Source: Candidatus Anaeroferrophillus wilburensis (GTDB taxonomy: Bacteria; Desulfobacterota; Anaeroferrophillalia; Anaeroferrophillales; Anaeroferrophillaceae). From it: a DNA stretch of 64,000 bases. The position numbers were made by a program, and so were the translations under genes. The notes under the pieces were generated by a model, which ran no database searches, had not been told where the DNA came from, and was given only the letters and a program-made list of their open reading frames with translations. Below are positions 54,662 through 63,985 of this stretch, one piece after another. The DNA lies in the NCBI GenBank assembly GCA_016934315.1, contig JAFGSY010000044.1:1-64000 (forward strand). The letters are read 5' to 3'. Each line of letters opens with the position of its first letter. The stretch's first letter is position 1.

Positions 54662-56749
54662 ATGGCTGAACGGTTAGCGAAGTTGTCATTGAGCGATTTT
54701 CTAGAAAACAAGGATGCCTTCCTGGCTTTGGGCGTTATCGGCATTTTGCTGATCATGATTGTGCCGTTGCCGACTATTATGCTGGATGCCTTCCTCAGCA
54801 TGAATATCACCTTGGCCATTGTTATTCTGCTGATCTCCATGTATGTCCTTAAAGCGCTGGATTTTTCAATTTTCCCCTCGATGCTGCTGATTGCCACCAT
54901 GTTTCGTCTTTCCCTCAATGTGGCTTCCACCAGGTTGATCCTCCTTAGGGGCAACGAGGGCGCCGCGGCGGCGGGCCAGGTTATCAGGGCCTTTGGCCAG
55001 TTTGTGGTCGGCGGCAATTATGTCGTCGGGACGATCATTTTTCTGATTCTGGTGCTGATCAATTTTATTGTCATCACCAAGGGTGCCGAGCGGATCGCCG
55101 AGGTGGCGGCTCGCTTTACCCTTGATGCCATGCCCGGCAAGCAGATGAGCATTGATGCCGATCTCAATGCCGGTTTGATCAGCGAACAGGATGCCCGCCA
55201 GCGGCGGGAAGATATCCGCCGGGAAGCCGATTTCTACGGTGCCATGGACGGGGCGGCAAAGTTTGTCCGCGGCGATGCCATTGCCGGGATTATCATTACC
55301 CTGATCAATATTATGGGCGGCTTTGTTATCGGTACCTTTCAGCAGGGGCTGTCCATGGGAGAAGCGGCCCAGACCTATACGATCCTGACCGTCGGTGACG
55401 GACTGGTGACCCAGATACCGGCGCTGATTATTTCAACCGCAGCCGGTATTATTATTACCCGGACCGCCTCCAAAAACACCATGGGAGAAGATCTTGGTTC
55501 CCAGTTGACCGCCTATCCCCGGGCGTTGATGCTGGCGGCGGTCGCCCTGCTCCTTTTTGCGATTATTCCCGGGTTGCCGAAATTATCCTTTTTTGCCCTG
55601 GCGGTGGTGGTCGGACTTGGTTCGTATGTGCTTGTTCGCAAGGAGAAGAAAAAAGAGCGGCTGACGGCGATGGAACAGGAGAAGGAGGAGAAGGTCAGTG
55701 AGACGCCGGAACAGGTGGAAAACCTGTTGGGAGTTGATTCCCTCGAACTGGAAGTCGGTTACGGCCTGATTCCCTTGGTTGATGCATCCCAGGGCGGTGA
55801 TCTGCTGGAGCGGATAAAGATGATCCGTCGGCAATTTGCCCTTGATATGGGATTCATCCTGCCCTCCGTGCATATTCGGGACAACCTGCAGCTGAAACCC
55901 AATGATTACGTTTTGAAAGTGAAGGGCAATGAAGTGGCTTCAGGCGAGGTGATGGTCGGCTACTGCCTGGCCATGAATCCCGAAGAGGAGACGGCGTCCT
56001 TGGAGGGCATTCCGACGACGGAACCGGCTTTTGGTCTGCCGGCCCTCTGGATTGAGGAACGCCAGCGGGAACGAGCCCAACTGGCCGGCTATACGGTTGT
56101 CGATCCCTCGACGGTGGTGGCCACCCATCTGGTCGAAAAGATTCGCGAATTTGCCCATGAGCTTCTCAGTCGTCAGGATGTGCAGAAACTGGTGGAAAAC
56201 CTTAATCGGGAGCACTCCCGGGCGGTGGAAGATCTGGTTCCCAGTGTGGTGCCGTGGGGCAGTCTGCAGAAGGTGCTGCAGAACCTGCTGCGGGAACAGG
56301 TGCCGATCAAGGACTTGATGACCATTGTGGAAACCCTTTCCGAGTACACCAGCCAGATTCGTGATGCGGATGTTCTGACAGAATATGTCCGTCAGGAACT
56401 GGGGCGGACCATAACCAGTGAATATGTGGGTGAAGGCAACCTGTTGTATGTTATGACCCTGGATCCAAAGCTGGAAGAGTTGATCAATAATTCAATCCAG
56501 CGAACCGACCATGGGGCTTTCCTCTCTCTGGAGCCGAATATTGTCTATGAAATGGTGGAAAAGGTGAAGCAGCTGTCGGACAAGTTCGCGATTATGAATG
56601 CCAGGCCGGTGTTGCTGGGAGTACCGATTGTCCGTTTTCACCTGCGTCGGCTGCTGGAACGTTTTATTCCCCGTCTGGTGCTGATTTCCCACAATGAAAT
56701 TCCACCATCAATCAAAGTGCAGTCGTTAGGCAGAATTTCTTCAGGTTAG
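54662..56749 (+). CDS. flhA: Flagellar export protein FlhA
   Basis: The 695-residue product has an N-terminal membrane domain with the conserved cytoplasmic loop (GAERIAEVAARFTLDAMPGK, DADLNAGLISEQDARQRR) and a C-terminal cytoplasmic domain (VDSLELEVGYGLIPLVD, IRRQFALDMGFILPSVHIRD, MTLDPKLEELI). FlhA forms the nonameric substrate-docking ring. ATG 54662 is chosen over ATG 54653 because of spacing from AAGG (about 9 nt) and the family start MAERL. Confidence 0.94.
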   Translation: MAERLAKLSLSDFLENKDAFLALGVIGILLIMIVPLPTIMLDAFLSMNITLAIVILLISMYVLKALDFSIFPSMLLIATMFRLSLNVASTRLILLRGNEGAAAAGQVIRAFGQFVVGGNYVVGTIIFLILVLINFIVITKGAERIAEVAARFTLDAMPGKQMSIDADLNAGLISEQDARQRREDIRREADFYGAMDGAAKFVRGDAIAGIIITLINIMGGFVIGTFQQGLSMGEAAQTYTILTVGDGLVTQIPALIISTAAGIIITRTASKNTMGEDLGSQLTAYPRALMLAAVALLLFAIIPGLPKLSFFALAVVVGLGSYVLVRKEKKKERLTAMEQEKEEKVSETPEQVENLLGVDSLELEVGYGLIPLVDASQGGDLLERIKMIRRQFALDMGFILPSVHIRDNLQLKPNDYVLKVKGNEVASGEVMVGYCLAMNPEEETASLEGIPTTEPAFGLPALWIEERQRERAQLAGYTVVDPSTVVATHLVEKIREFAHELLSRQDVQKLVENLNREHSRAVEDLVPSVVPWGSLQKVLQNLLREQVPIKDLMTIVETLSEYTSQIRDADVLTEYVRQELGRTITSEYVGEGNLLYVMTLDPKLEELINNSIQRTDHGAFLSLEPNIVYEMVEKVKQLSDKFAIMNARPVLLGVPIVRFHLRRLLERFIPRLVLISHNEIPPSIKVQSLGRISSG

Positions 56750-56767
56750 AGAGTTTTGGATAGCGAG

Positions 56768-57898
56768 ATGAAAGTAAAACATTTTCGTGGCGAAAACATC
56801 AACCAGGTGATGCAGGAGGTCAAACGGGAGTTTGGCCGTGATGCGGTTATTCTGGAAACCAGGCAGGAGATTGCCACTGCCAATGCCGGTGCGTTGGTGG
56901 AAATTGTTGCGGCAATCGACTTCCCCGACCAGCATGTTGCGGGTGTTGCCAAGGGAAAACCGACTATCTGTGCGGTTTCTGGTGCTGATGATGATCGTTG
57001 CTCGTTGGGGCAGTCATCAGGTTGGTGGCGAGGTGGAGGTTATCGTGAACTGCGCCGGGAAGTTCAACTGATGAAAGGCATGTTGAATCGGCTGCTGGAA
57101 ACGACCGGGGTGGCGGGGGAGTGGACCGTCAGTGATGCCGGCTGCAACCTCTATCAGCATCTGCTTGGCCAGGGACTAGCTGAAGAGGTTGCCCGTACCT
57201 TGCTTGATCAGGTTATGGCACAGCTCCCTCCGGCGGTGGCGGTAACCAGGGAAATGCTCATGGGGTGCTTGGCGCGTTATTTGATTGACAATGTTCCGCT
57301 GTTTGCGGTTGACCGGATCGGCCGGCTGGTGACCCTGGTAGGTCCCACAGGGGTTGGCAAAACAACCTCGGTGGCCAAACTGGCCGCCTTTTTTCAGCAC
57401 CGCGGTGAGCGGGTTGGCTTAATTACCGTTGATGCCTTTCGCCTGGGGGCTCTGGCCCAGATCAAGGAGTATGCCCGGCGCTTGAGGATTCCCGTGTGTC
57501 AGGTTAAGAACCGGGTTGAACTGGAGCAGGCGTTGTGTGATTTTGGGGCGATGGATCGAATTATTGTTGATACCACTGGCCGCAGTCACCATGATGACCA
57601 AGGCCTTCAGGCTTTGAAGCAGATTCTTCCTGCTGATCAGGGAACATCTTTTCTGGTGGTACCGGCCGGTATCCGGGAAGATGACCTGCTGGATGTCTTG
57701 GTGCAGTTTCGTCGTTTTTCTTACGGGGCCCTGCTGTTTACCAAGCTGGATGAAACCATGGGCCATGGCATGCTGCTGCGCGGTTCGCAGATTGCCAACC
57801 TCCCTTTAGCCTTTTTTGCCACCGGCCAACTGGTCCCGGAAGATTTTGAAGAGGCCACTGGTGAGCGGGTTGCCAGCCTGTTGTTGAATATCGGTTGA
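56768..57898 (+). CDS. flhF: Flagellar GTPase FlhF
   Basis: The 376-residue product has the FlhF N-terminal domain (MKVKHFRGENINQVMQEVKREFG, truncated here to key residues) and an SRP-type NG GTPase domain with P-loop VGPTGVGKTTSVAKLAAFF, VDAFRLGALAQ, VDTTGRSHHD and TKLDETMGHG. FlhF marks the pole for flagellum assembly and is antagonised by FlhG. ATG 56768 matches the family start; TTG 56756 is four codons earlier. A basic linker between domains is typical. Confidence 0.92.
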   Translation: MKVKHFRGENINQVMQEVKREFGRDAVILETRQEIATANAGALVEIVAAIDFPDQHVAGVAKGKPTICAVSGADDDRCSLGQSSGWWRGGGYRELRREVQLMKGMLNRLLETTGVAGEWTVSDAGCNLYQHLLGQGLAEEVARTLLDQVMAQLPPAVAVTREMLMGCLARYLIDNVPLFAVDRIGRLVTLVGPTGVGKTTSVAKLAAFFQHRGERVGLITVDAFRLGALAQIKEYARRLRIPVCQVKNRVELEQALCDFGAMDRIIVDTTGRSHHDDQGLQALKQILPADQGTSFLVVPAGIREDDLLDVLVQFRRFSYGALLFTKLDETMGHGMLLRGSQIANLPLAFFATGQLVPEDFEEATGERVASLLLNIG

Positions 57899-57917
57899 AT
57901 GAAGGTAGGTTAGTCTT

Positions 57918-58151
57918 GTGGCTGAACCTCCGCTGGAGATAACGGAGCAGTCAGGTGATCATCTGGCTGCACGAAGGTATTTTGTCTTTTCCGGACAGCC
58001 CGAGGCCGTGATGGGTTATACCCTGGGTGAGAAAATACTGGACAAACTGACGATTGAGCTGGTAGCTGACAATCGTCAGTTGCATGCTGAAGAGATAGAG
58101 GAATACAATGGATCAAGCCGCTTCGTTATTGTCAAGAAAGCAACCAGCTAA
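57918..58151 (+). CDS. Small hypothetical protein between flhF and flhG
   Basis: The 77-residue product from a GTG start has no recognised family. It is mixed alpha/beta in character, with RRYFVFSGQPEAVMGYTLGE and LTIELVADNRQLHAEEIEEY. AAGGTAGG (57902-57909) lies 8 nt before the GTG. Its 3' end overlaps flhG by 44 nt, more than usual for this operon, which lowers confidence, yet without it a 209-bp gap would stand in an otherwise compact operon. Confidence 0.5.
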   Translation: MAEPPLEITEQSGDHLAARRYFVFSGQPEAVMGYTLGEKILDKLTIELVADNRQLHAEEIEEYNGSSRFVIVKKATS

Positions 58152-58953
58152 AGTTATTGCCGTAACCAGCGGCAAAGGTGGGGTTGGTAAAACCAACATA
58201 GTTGCAGGGTTGGCCTGCTCCCTGGCCGATATGGGGCGCAGAGTCATGATCCTGGACGCAGACCTGGGGTTGGCAAATCTGGATGTTCTGCTTGGCTTTG
58301 CCCCGAAGTATAACCTTTCCCATGTTTTTTCCGGCGAGATGGGGTTGGCGGAGATCATTGTTGACGGTCCCAAAGGGATCAAGGTGATTCCCGCATCATC
58401 GGGGCTTCAGGAAATCACCCACATGGGACCCCAGGAACAGCGGATTCTGCTCGATCAGATGGAGGCGCTGGAGAATCAGATCGACTACCTGTTTATTGAC
58501 ACGGCGGCCGGGATCTCTGAAATGGTTACCAGCTTTCTGGTCGCATCCCATGCTGCTATTGTGGTGGTTACCCCGGAGCCAACGTCGATGACCGATGCCT
58601 ATGCTTTGATGAAAGTGATGCACACCAGGTTTGGTCGTCATGATTTTCACTTATTGCTCAATGTTGTGCAGAGTCAGAGTGAAGCAGTTAATGTCTTTAC
58701 AAAGCTTAACCTTGTTTGTGAAAAATTCCTTGACATCTCCGTGGATTTTTTGGGATATATACCGCTGGATAAGGCTGTTCGTGAGGCTGTTCGTCAGCAG
58801 CGGGCGGTAGTAGATCTGTTCCCCGAGGCGCCGGCAAGCCAGCAGCTCATGGTTGTTGCCCGGGAACTGGAAGGCTTGCCGGTGAAGCAGCTGACCGGTG
58901 GGTTGCAGTTTTTCTGGCGGAGATTACTGAATGGAGAGCCTGCTCGAGAATGA
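58108..58953 (+). CDS. flhG: Flagellar number regulator FlhG (MinD-like ATPase)
   Basis: The 281-residue product has a deviant Walker A VTSGKGGVGKTNIVAGLACS, the A' motif LDADLGLANLDVLLG, Walker B LFIDTAAGISEMV, and TPEPTSMTDAYALMK. It matches FlhG/FleN, which limits flagellar number by antagonising FlhF and, in some species, a master activator. A membrane-targeting helix in the C-terminus is likely but not clearly read. Overlaps fliA by 23 nt. Confidence 0.93.
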   Translation: MDQAASLLSRKQPAKVIAVTSGKGGVGKTNIVAGLACSLADMGRRVMILDADLGLANLDVLLGFAPKYNLSHVFSGEMGLAEIIVDGPKGIKVIPASSGLQEITHMGPQEQRILLDQMEALENQIDYLFIDTAAGISEMVTSFLVASHAAIVVVTPEPTSMTDAYALMKVMHTRFGRHDFHLLLNVVQSQSEAVNVFTKLNLVCEKFLDISVDFLGYIPLDKAVREAVRQQRAVVDLFPEAPASQQLMVVARELEGLPVKQLTGGLQFFWRRLLNGEPARE

Positions 58954-59707
58954 TGGTCAGTCCCAACGTGATGATGGCGCGCAAGCTCTAGTCGTCGAGT
59001 ATTTGCCGCTCATTCAGCGCATCGCTCAACGGATCGCATCCCGCCTTCCTGATAATGTTGATATCAATGACCTGGTGAACAGTGGCGTCATCGGTCTGAT
59101 TGATGCCATATCCAAGTTTGATCCCTCCCGTCAGATAAAGTTCAAAACCTACGCCGAGATCAGGGTCAGAGGAGCGATTCTTGATGAATTGCGGGCCCAG
59201 GACTGGGCATCCCGCAGTCTGCGCAGTGACAGCAACCTGCTCGAAAATACCTATAGCTATCTGGAACAGAAATTTGGCCGGCCACCGGAAGATGAGGAAG
59301 TGGCCGAATCGCTTGGCGTATCCATGGAGGATTTTTATAAGCTACTGGGTAAAGCCAAAGGGATTTCGCTGATTAATTTTGAGGACATGCATTTTGAAAA
59401 CGGCGAAGAGCTCAGGGACCCCTATGAGTTTGTCCGCTTTCTCGAGGGAGATGATCCCTTCGCCTTGTTCAAAGATAAGGAGTTGCATACCTTTCTGGTG
59501 GAATCCATTGATCAGCTGCCGGAACGGGAGCGGTTGGTATTGTCACTGTATTATTTTGAAGATCTGAACTTGAAAGAGATTGGTATGATCCTGGGGGTTT
59601 CCGAGTCCCGTGTGTGCCAGTTGCGTACCAAGGCTATTATCCACTTGAAGGGCAAGACAAAGCGGGCTCGTATGGCGAAACAAAAGGGACAGAGTTATGA
59701 ATCGTGA
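58931..59707 (+). CDS. fliA: Flagellar sigma factor FliA (sigma-28)
   Basis: The 258-residue product carries sigma regions 2, 3 and 4: [49 protein letters not shown], and the region 4 helix-turn-helix [20 protein letters not shown]. This pattern is that of FliA/WhiG. It directs late flagellar genes such as flagellin. No anti-sigma flgM gene is in the window. Overlaps flhG and cheY. Confidence 0.94.
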   Translation: MESLLENDGQSQRDDGAQALVVEYLPLIQRIAQRIASRLPDNVDINDLVNSGVIGLIDAISKFDPSRQIKFKTYAEIRVRGAILDELRAQDWASRSLRSDSNLLENTYSYLEQKFGRPPEDEEVAESLGVSMEDFYKLLGKAKGISLINFEDMHFENGEELRDPYEFVRFLEGDDPFALFKDKELHTFLVESIDQLPERERLVLSLYYFEDLNLKEIGMILGVSESRVCQLRTKAIIHLKGKTKRARMAKQKGQSYES

Positions 59708-60074
59708 TATGAAGATTTTAATCGTTGATGATTTTTCAACCATGAGGCGGATCATTAAAAATATTCTTCGCCAGCTTGGCTTCAACAATGTTCAGGAAGC
59801 TGATGACGGGGCAACGGCATGGCCGAAGATTCAGTCTGAACCATATGACCTTATTGTCACCGATTGGAATATGCCGAAAATGTCCGGCTTGGAATTACTC
59901 AAGGCAATCAGAAGCGATGAAAATCTGAAGGATATTCCGGTGCTGATGGTGACGGCTGAAGCGTTGAAAGAAAATATTATTGAGGCGGTGAAGGCAGGGG
60001 TCAGTAACTACATTGTTAAACCTTTTACTGCGGAAACTATGCAGGAGAAATTGAAAAAAATTTTTGGTGAGTAA
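59697..60074 (+). CDS. cheY: Chemotaxis response regulator CheY
   Basis: The 125-residue single receiver domain has the acidic pair DD (11-12), phospho-acceptor Asp56 in LIVTDWNMP, the Thr in MVTAEA and Lys in YIVKPF. WNMP and the GLELLKAIR pattern are typical of CheY that binds the FliM N-terminus. Overlaps fliA by 11 nt; a terminator follows, so it ends the cluster. ATG 59697 and 59709 are both possible. Confidence 0.92.
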   Translation: MNRDMKILIVDDFSTMRRIIKNILRQLGFNNVQEADDGATAWPKIQSEPYDLIVTDWNMPKMSGLELLKAIRSDENLKDIPVLMVTAEALKENIIEAVKAGVSNYIVKPFTAETMQEKLKKIFGE

Positions 60075-60132
60075 GCCGGTTGTTATGGCTGCTTTGCCGT
60101 TATTGTACCGTTTTTTGTTGAGTCCATAATCG

Positions 60133-60170
60133 AAAGCCGTGCCCGCCGTGTTGTGGGGTATGGCTTTTTT
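60133..60170 (+). terminator. Rho-independent terminator after cheY
   Basis: Stem AAAGCCGTGCCC (60133-60144) pairs with GGGTATGGCTTT (60156-60167) using two G-T pairs, followed by a T run. It lies between cheY and the convergent pcm gene. Confidence 0.75.
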
Positions 60171-60214
60171 GTCTGGCGATGGTCTTTGCTCCGACACGGC
60201 CTTTCGCGCCACGT

Positions 60215-60859
60215 TCATCCGGCTTGCCAGCCATTGTTTCCCACCAGCGGTACAAATGAACAGAGAAACAGTTCCTCGGTGATCAGTTTGCCGCCGGTTT
60301 TGGTGATCAGTGTCAGCATCTGATAGCCCCGGGAGCCGACCGGAATTACCAGTCGACCGCTGTCTGTCAGCTGTTCGGTCAGTGCCTGGGGGATATGGGG
60401 AGCCCCGGCAGTGACCATGATGGCATCGTACGGTGCCTGGGCTTCGTAGCCGAGGGTGCCGTCAGCAATAATGATGGTGATATTGTGATAACCAATCTCA
60501 GCCAGGGTTTTTTGTGCTTGTTCAGCCAGTTCCGGGTGAAGTTCCAATGAGATCACCCGGGCTGCCAAGTATGCAAGAATAGCTGTCTGATAGCCGGAGC
60601 CGGTGCCGATCTCCAAGACTTTCTTGCTTTTCGAAAGGGCAAGCTGCTCGGTCATGGCAGCGACCATGTATGGTTGGGAAATGGTCTGGCCTTTGCCAAT
60701 GGGCAAAGGGTGGTCGGCATAGGCGGCCTGCTGTAGCCGGTGGGGGACGAAACGGTGTCGCTCAACGGTGCCCATGGCCTCAAGAACCAGAGGGTCGCGG
60801 ATTCCCCGGGTGATAAGTTGTCGATTAACCATTTCCCGGCGCAGGTGTTCGTTGTCCAT
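60215..60859 (-). CDS. pcm: Protein-L-isoaspartate O-methyltransferase
   Basis: The 214-residue SAM-dependent enzyme repairs isoaspartyl residues. It has RHRFVPHRLQQAAYADHPLP, GQTISQPYMVAAMTEQL, the SAM motif VLEIGTGSGYQTAIL and IMVTAGAPHIPQAL, all typical of Pcm. Convergent with the cheY transcript. The ATG at 60859 starts the family-like MDNEHLRREMVNRQL. Confidence 0.92.
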   Translation of the reverse strand: MDNEHLRREMVNRQLITRGIRDPLVLEAMGTVERHRFVPHRLQQAAYADHPLPIGKGQTISQPYMVAAMTEQLALSKSKKVLEIGTGSGYQTAILAYLAARVISLELHPELAEQAQKTLAEIGYHNITIIIADGTLGYEAQAPYDAIMVTAGAPHIPQALTEQLTDSGRLVIPVGSRGYQMLTLITKTGGKLITEELFLCSFVPLVGNNGWQAG

Positions 60860-61141
60860 GATGTGTACCTTGTGGTGAAGGAATTATTTGCCGCAAGAGG
60901 TATGTTGGCCATCCATGGCTCATAGTATAACAGCTATGATGGCAAATAAAAGGTTTTTGATCCCCGCCTTGCATTTTATCCTGATTGGTGATAGTTGCGT
61001 AAGAGTATGATTTCCTTTGTAAGTTCCGGCGTTAATCCGGGTTGGTAAAGAAATATGAGGTGGTTGTGGCTGGCTGCGGGCAGGGTCGTCGCTGTCGCTC
61101 TGCTGAGCGGATAATAGAAGACAACAGGAGTGGTTGGCAAC

Positions 61142-62227
61142 ATGGCGGCAGATAATCCATCTCCCGCGCTGCGGCTGCAGACGGTGCTGGACAGTATCGA
61201 AGAGCCCATGTATATCATTGACCGGCAGCATCTGGTTGTCTATGCCAACCGGGTTGCCGGCAAACGGGCTGGTGGGACAAAGGGAGTACTGCTTGGCAAA
61301 TCATGCCATTTAGTGATTTTTGATCAGCCGGCTGCCTGTCCTTTTTGTCAGTTGGAGAGCGTCTTTGCTGCGGGAAAAAGCAGTAAAACCAACTTCAGCC
61401 TGTTGGATACCGATGGCAAAAATCACGTTATGGAGCTTTCCTTCTATCCGATTCAGGAACCGGGGCAGCAGGTTGACTGCTGTTTGGTCATGTCCCGGGA
61501 TATCAGTGAAAACGTCGGCTTATTTGCTGAAATTTCCCGTCTTAAAGGGTTGGCCGCGATGGGTAAATATGCCGCTGAGCTGACCCATGAAATACGTAAT
61601 CCCCTCAATTCCATTGAAATTCAAATGATGTTGCTCAAACGGCTGATCCAGAATCTACCGACCGACAAACAGTCGGTAGTGGCCGATATAGTCGAAGTGG
61701 TGCGAACGGAAAACCAGCGACTCAATTCACTGGCCAATGATTTCTTGATGATCAAAAAATCCCGGGAACTGACCATGTCACAGGTTGAGGTGTCATCGCT
61801 GTTGCAGGAGGTTGTCAGCTTGCTGGCTGAAGAGGCTGCCGGGCAGCAGGTGGCACTGACCTTGGTTGCCGGTCAGCGCCGGTTTCAGATCCGGGGTGAC
61901 CGGGATAAGCTGAAACAGGCATTTGTCAATCTGGCAAAAAACGCCATTGAAGCCCTTGCCGGCCTAGGGGATGGGCGACTGACGATGATGGTGAACGAGG
62001 AGAATGGACTGGCGCGGGTGGAATTTTCTGATAACGGTCCCGGAATTCCTTATGAAAAACAACCTAAAATTTTCAACCTTTTTTATACGACTAAAGTCCA
62101 TGGTACCGGTATTGGCCTCTATGTTTGTCGAGATATTATTGAAGCCCATGGTGGAACACTCTCTTTTATGAGCGATGAAAAGGGGACGTCTTTTGTGCTT
62201 CGGCTTCCCATGATTGAGGGTGCCTGA
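61142..62227 (+). CDS. PAS-domain sensor histidine kinase
   Basis: The 361-residue soluble kinase has a PAS domain (about 12-125), a dimerisation domain with His149 in ELTHEIRNPLNSIE, and an ATP-binding domain (N box LAKNAIEAL, G1 DNGPGIP, F/G2 FYTTKVHGTGIGLYV). The PAS contains CPFC and CC residues that could coordinate a cluster or sense redox; this is inference. No transmembrane segment is seen. It is 2 bp from the response regulator gene, and the two resemble FlrB/FlrC or AtoS/AtoC pairs near flagellar genes. Confidence 0.88.
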   Translation: MAADNPSPALRLQTVLDSIEEPMYIIDRQHLVVYANRVAGKRAGGTKGVLLGKSCHLVIFDQPAACPFCQLESVFAAGKSSKTNFSLLDTDGKNHVMELSFYPIQEPGQQVDCCLVMSRDISENVGLFAEISRLKGLAAMGKYAAELTHEIRNPLNSIEIQMMLLKRLIQNLPTDKQSVVADIVEVVRTENQRLNSLANDFLMIKKSRELTMSQVEVSSLLQEVVSLLAEEAAGQQVALTLVAGQRRFQIRGDRDKLKQAFVNLAKNAIEALAGLGDGRLTMMVNEENGLARVEFSDNGPGIPYEKQPKIFNLFYTTKVHGTGIGLYVCRDIIEAHGGTLSFMSDEKGTSFVLRLPMIEGA

Positions 62228-62229
62228 AG

Positions 62230-63606
62230 ATGATTAAGCCGCGCATACTGGTTGTTGATGATGAATCGCGGGCCGTTGCCGGTCTAATTTCCCTGCTCCA
62301 GCTGGATGGTTACCACGCTGAGGGACTTAGCGACCCTCTGGCGGCCCTGCAGCGCTTGGGTCAGGGGGGAGTTGACATTCTGCTGACCGACCTTAAAATG
62401 CCCGGCATGAGTGGCATGGAGCTGCTTGCTGAAGCCAAAAAAGTTGATCCGCACCTTAGCGTGGTTATGATTACCGGTCAGGGTGGGGTTGCTGACGCGG
62501 TGACGGCGATGAAACAGGGGGCTGAGGACTATCTGGCCAAGCCGGTAAATATTGAAGAACTGGAGATTATTCTGGCCCGCATTTGGGAGCGGGTATCATT
62601 GATCCGTCAGAACCAGTCACTGAGGGCATCGTTGACCAATACGCCGGCGATGGATGGTTTTATTGGTACAGCCCCGCAGATGGGGAAAATATTTCACACT
62701 ATTCAGGAGGTGGCACCAACCTCGGCAACCGTGCTTATCGAAGGGGAGACCGGTACCGGCAAAGAGCTGGTGGCCCGTTCCCTCCATGCCCTGAGCCTGA
62801 GAGCTGGCAAGCCGTTGATTGCTGTCAATTGCGCCGCCCTGACGGAAAGCCTGCTGGAAAGTGAGCTGTTCGGCCATGTGCGGGGCGCTTTTACCGGTGC
62901 GGTTCGCGATAAAAGGGGCAAGTTTTCCCTGGCTGACGGTGGGACCTTGTTTCTTGATGAAATTGGCGAAATGTCGCTGGCCACCCAGGCAAAACTTTTG
63001 CGGGTTTTGGTTTCCGGGGAATACCAGCTGGTTGGCGGTGAAAAAACCGATTTTGCTGATGTCCGCATTATTGCGGCCACCAATAAAAGGTTGCGGCAGG
63101 AAGTTGAGCAGGGTCGTTTTCGCGAAGACCTTTACTACCGTCTGAATGTCATTGAGATTATGCTGCCACCACTGAGGGATCGTCTCGAGGATATCCCCCT
63201 GCTGGTAAAACACTTCATTGATCAAAGTGCCGCCCGGGAGCAGGTTCCGCCCCGCTATCCTGACCGGCAGGTGTATGATGTGCTACAAGGTTATGACTGG
63301 CCCGGCAATGTCAGAGAACTTGAGAACGTCATTGAACGTGCGTTGATTTATGCCAAGGAGCATCCTATACAACCGGGAGATCTTTCCTTTCAGGGGTTGG
63401 CAAACTCCCGTTTGTCAACCCCTGCCATGGTTGCTGCCGATCCGGTAGCATGGCAGGGACTCACCTTGAAGGAGATGGAGAAAAAAATGATTCTTCTGGC
63501 TCTGGAGCGATTGGGGAGTAAAAAGCAGGCTGCCAAAGCCTTGGGCATTAGCGTTCGTAAGATAGAGTATAAGCTGCGAGAGTGGGACAACGGCAAAAAA
63601 AATTAA
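62230..63606 (+). CDS. Sigma-54-dependent response regulator (FlrC/AtoC type)
   Basis: The 458-residue product has a receiver domain (Asp54 in LLTDLKMP), a sigma-54 AAA+ domain with Walker A GETGTGKE (172-179), the sigma-54-contacting GAFTGA loop (219-224) and Walker B LFLDEIGEM, and a C-terminal Fis-type helix-turn-helix (KKQAAKALGISVRKIEYKL). It likely activates sigma-54 flagellar promoters such as the candidate before motA. rpoN is not in the window. Confidence 0.93.
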   Translation: MIKPRILVVDDESRAVAGLISLLQLDGYHAEGLSDPLAALQRLGQGGVDILLTDLKMPGMSGMELLAEAKKVDPHLSVVMITGQGGVADAVTAMKQGAEDYLAKPVNIEELEIILARIWERVSLIRQNQSLRASLTNTPAMDGFIGTAPQMGKIFHTIQEVAPTSATVLIEGETGTGKELVARSLHALSLRAGKPLIAVNCAALTESLLESELFGHVRGAFTGAVRDKRGKFSLADGGTLFLDEIGEMSLATQAKLLRVLVSGEYQLVGGEKTDFADVRIIAATNKRLRQEVEQGRFREDLYYRLNVIEIMLPPLRDRLEDIPLLVKHFIDQSAAREQVPPRYPDRQVYDVLQGYDWPGNVRELENVIERALIYAKEHPIQPGDLSFQGLANSRLSTPAMVAADPVAWQGLTLKEMEKKMILLALERLGSKKQAAKALGISVRKIEYKLREWDNGKKN

Positions 63607-63631
63607 AGTTTTTTCCTGTGGTTGTCGATTT
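63604..63631 (+). promoter_or_regulatory. Weak sigma-28-like promoter candidate
   Basis: TAAAGTTT (63604-63611) matches the sigma-28 -35 perfectly, and GTCGATTT (63624-63631) matches 5 of 8 bases of the -10, but the 12-nt spacer is one longer than the usual 11. The -35 overlaps the stop codon of the regulator gene. Confidence 0.25.
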
Positions 63632-63685
63632 ATCTACCTTACTACGGTTGTCATCAGCAAACCCCTAACCGGAACAGGTATCCTT

Positions 63686-63985
63686 ATGGTGGAGTTCATT
63701 ATTCCGTCAATCATGCCGAATCCCCCGGTTTCTTTCGGCAAGAGTGAAGCCCGTCCGGGGGCGCTGCGTGGTAAAATCATTTCAACAAGAAAAGGTCGCC
63801 GCCGGCAACGGCGCTATTCCCTGACCAGGCATGGGGGAGAGGAACGACGCAAGTTCCGTGAAAAAAGGCGAACCCCAGTGGGGATTGACAATCAGAGTGT
63901 GCGCATTATCACCCTGCAGGTTACCGCTGATTATGACCTGGACAGCCTGGTTGGCAAGGAAGCCATCATTCGTGTGCTTGGCTGA
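63686..63985 (+). CDS. Small basic hypothetical protein
   Basis: The 99-residue product has no family I recognise. It is strongly basic in the middle (GKIISTRKGRRRQRRYSL, then EERRKFREKRR) with a more hydrophobic C-terminus (RIITLQVTADYDLDSLVGKE). ATG 63686 lacks a clear Shine-Dalgarno. A weak sigma-28-like motif lies upstream. It may be a flagellar or DNA-binding accessory, but it may also be noncoding; the window ends 15 bp after its stop. Confidence 0.45.
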   Translation: MVEFIIPSIMPNPPVSFGKSEARPGALRGKIISTRKGRRRQRRYSLTRHGGEERRKFREKRRTPVGIDNQSVRIITLQVTADYDLDSLVGKEAIIRVLG

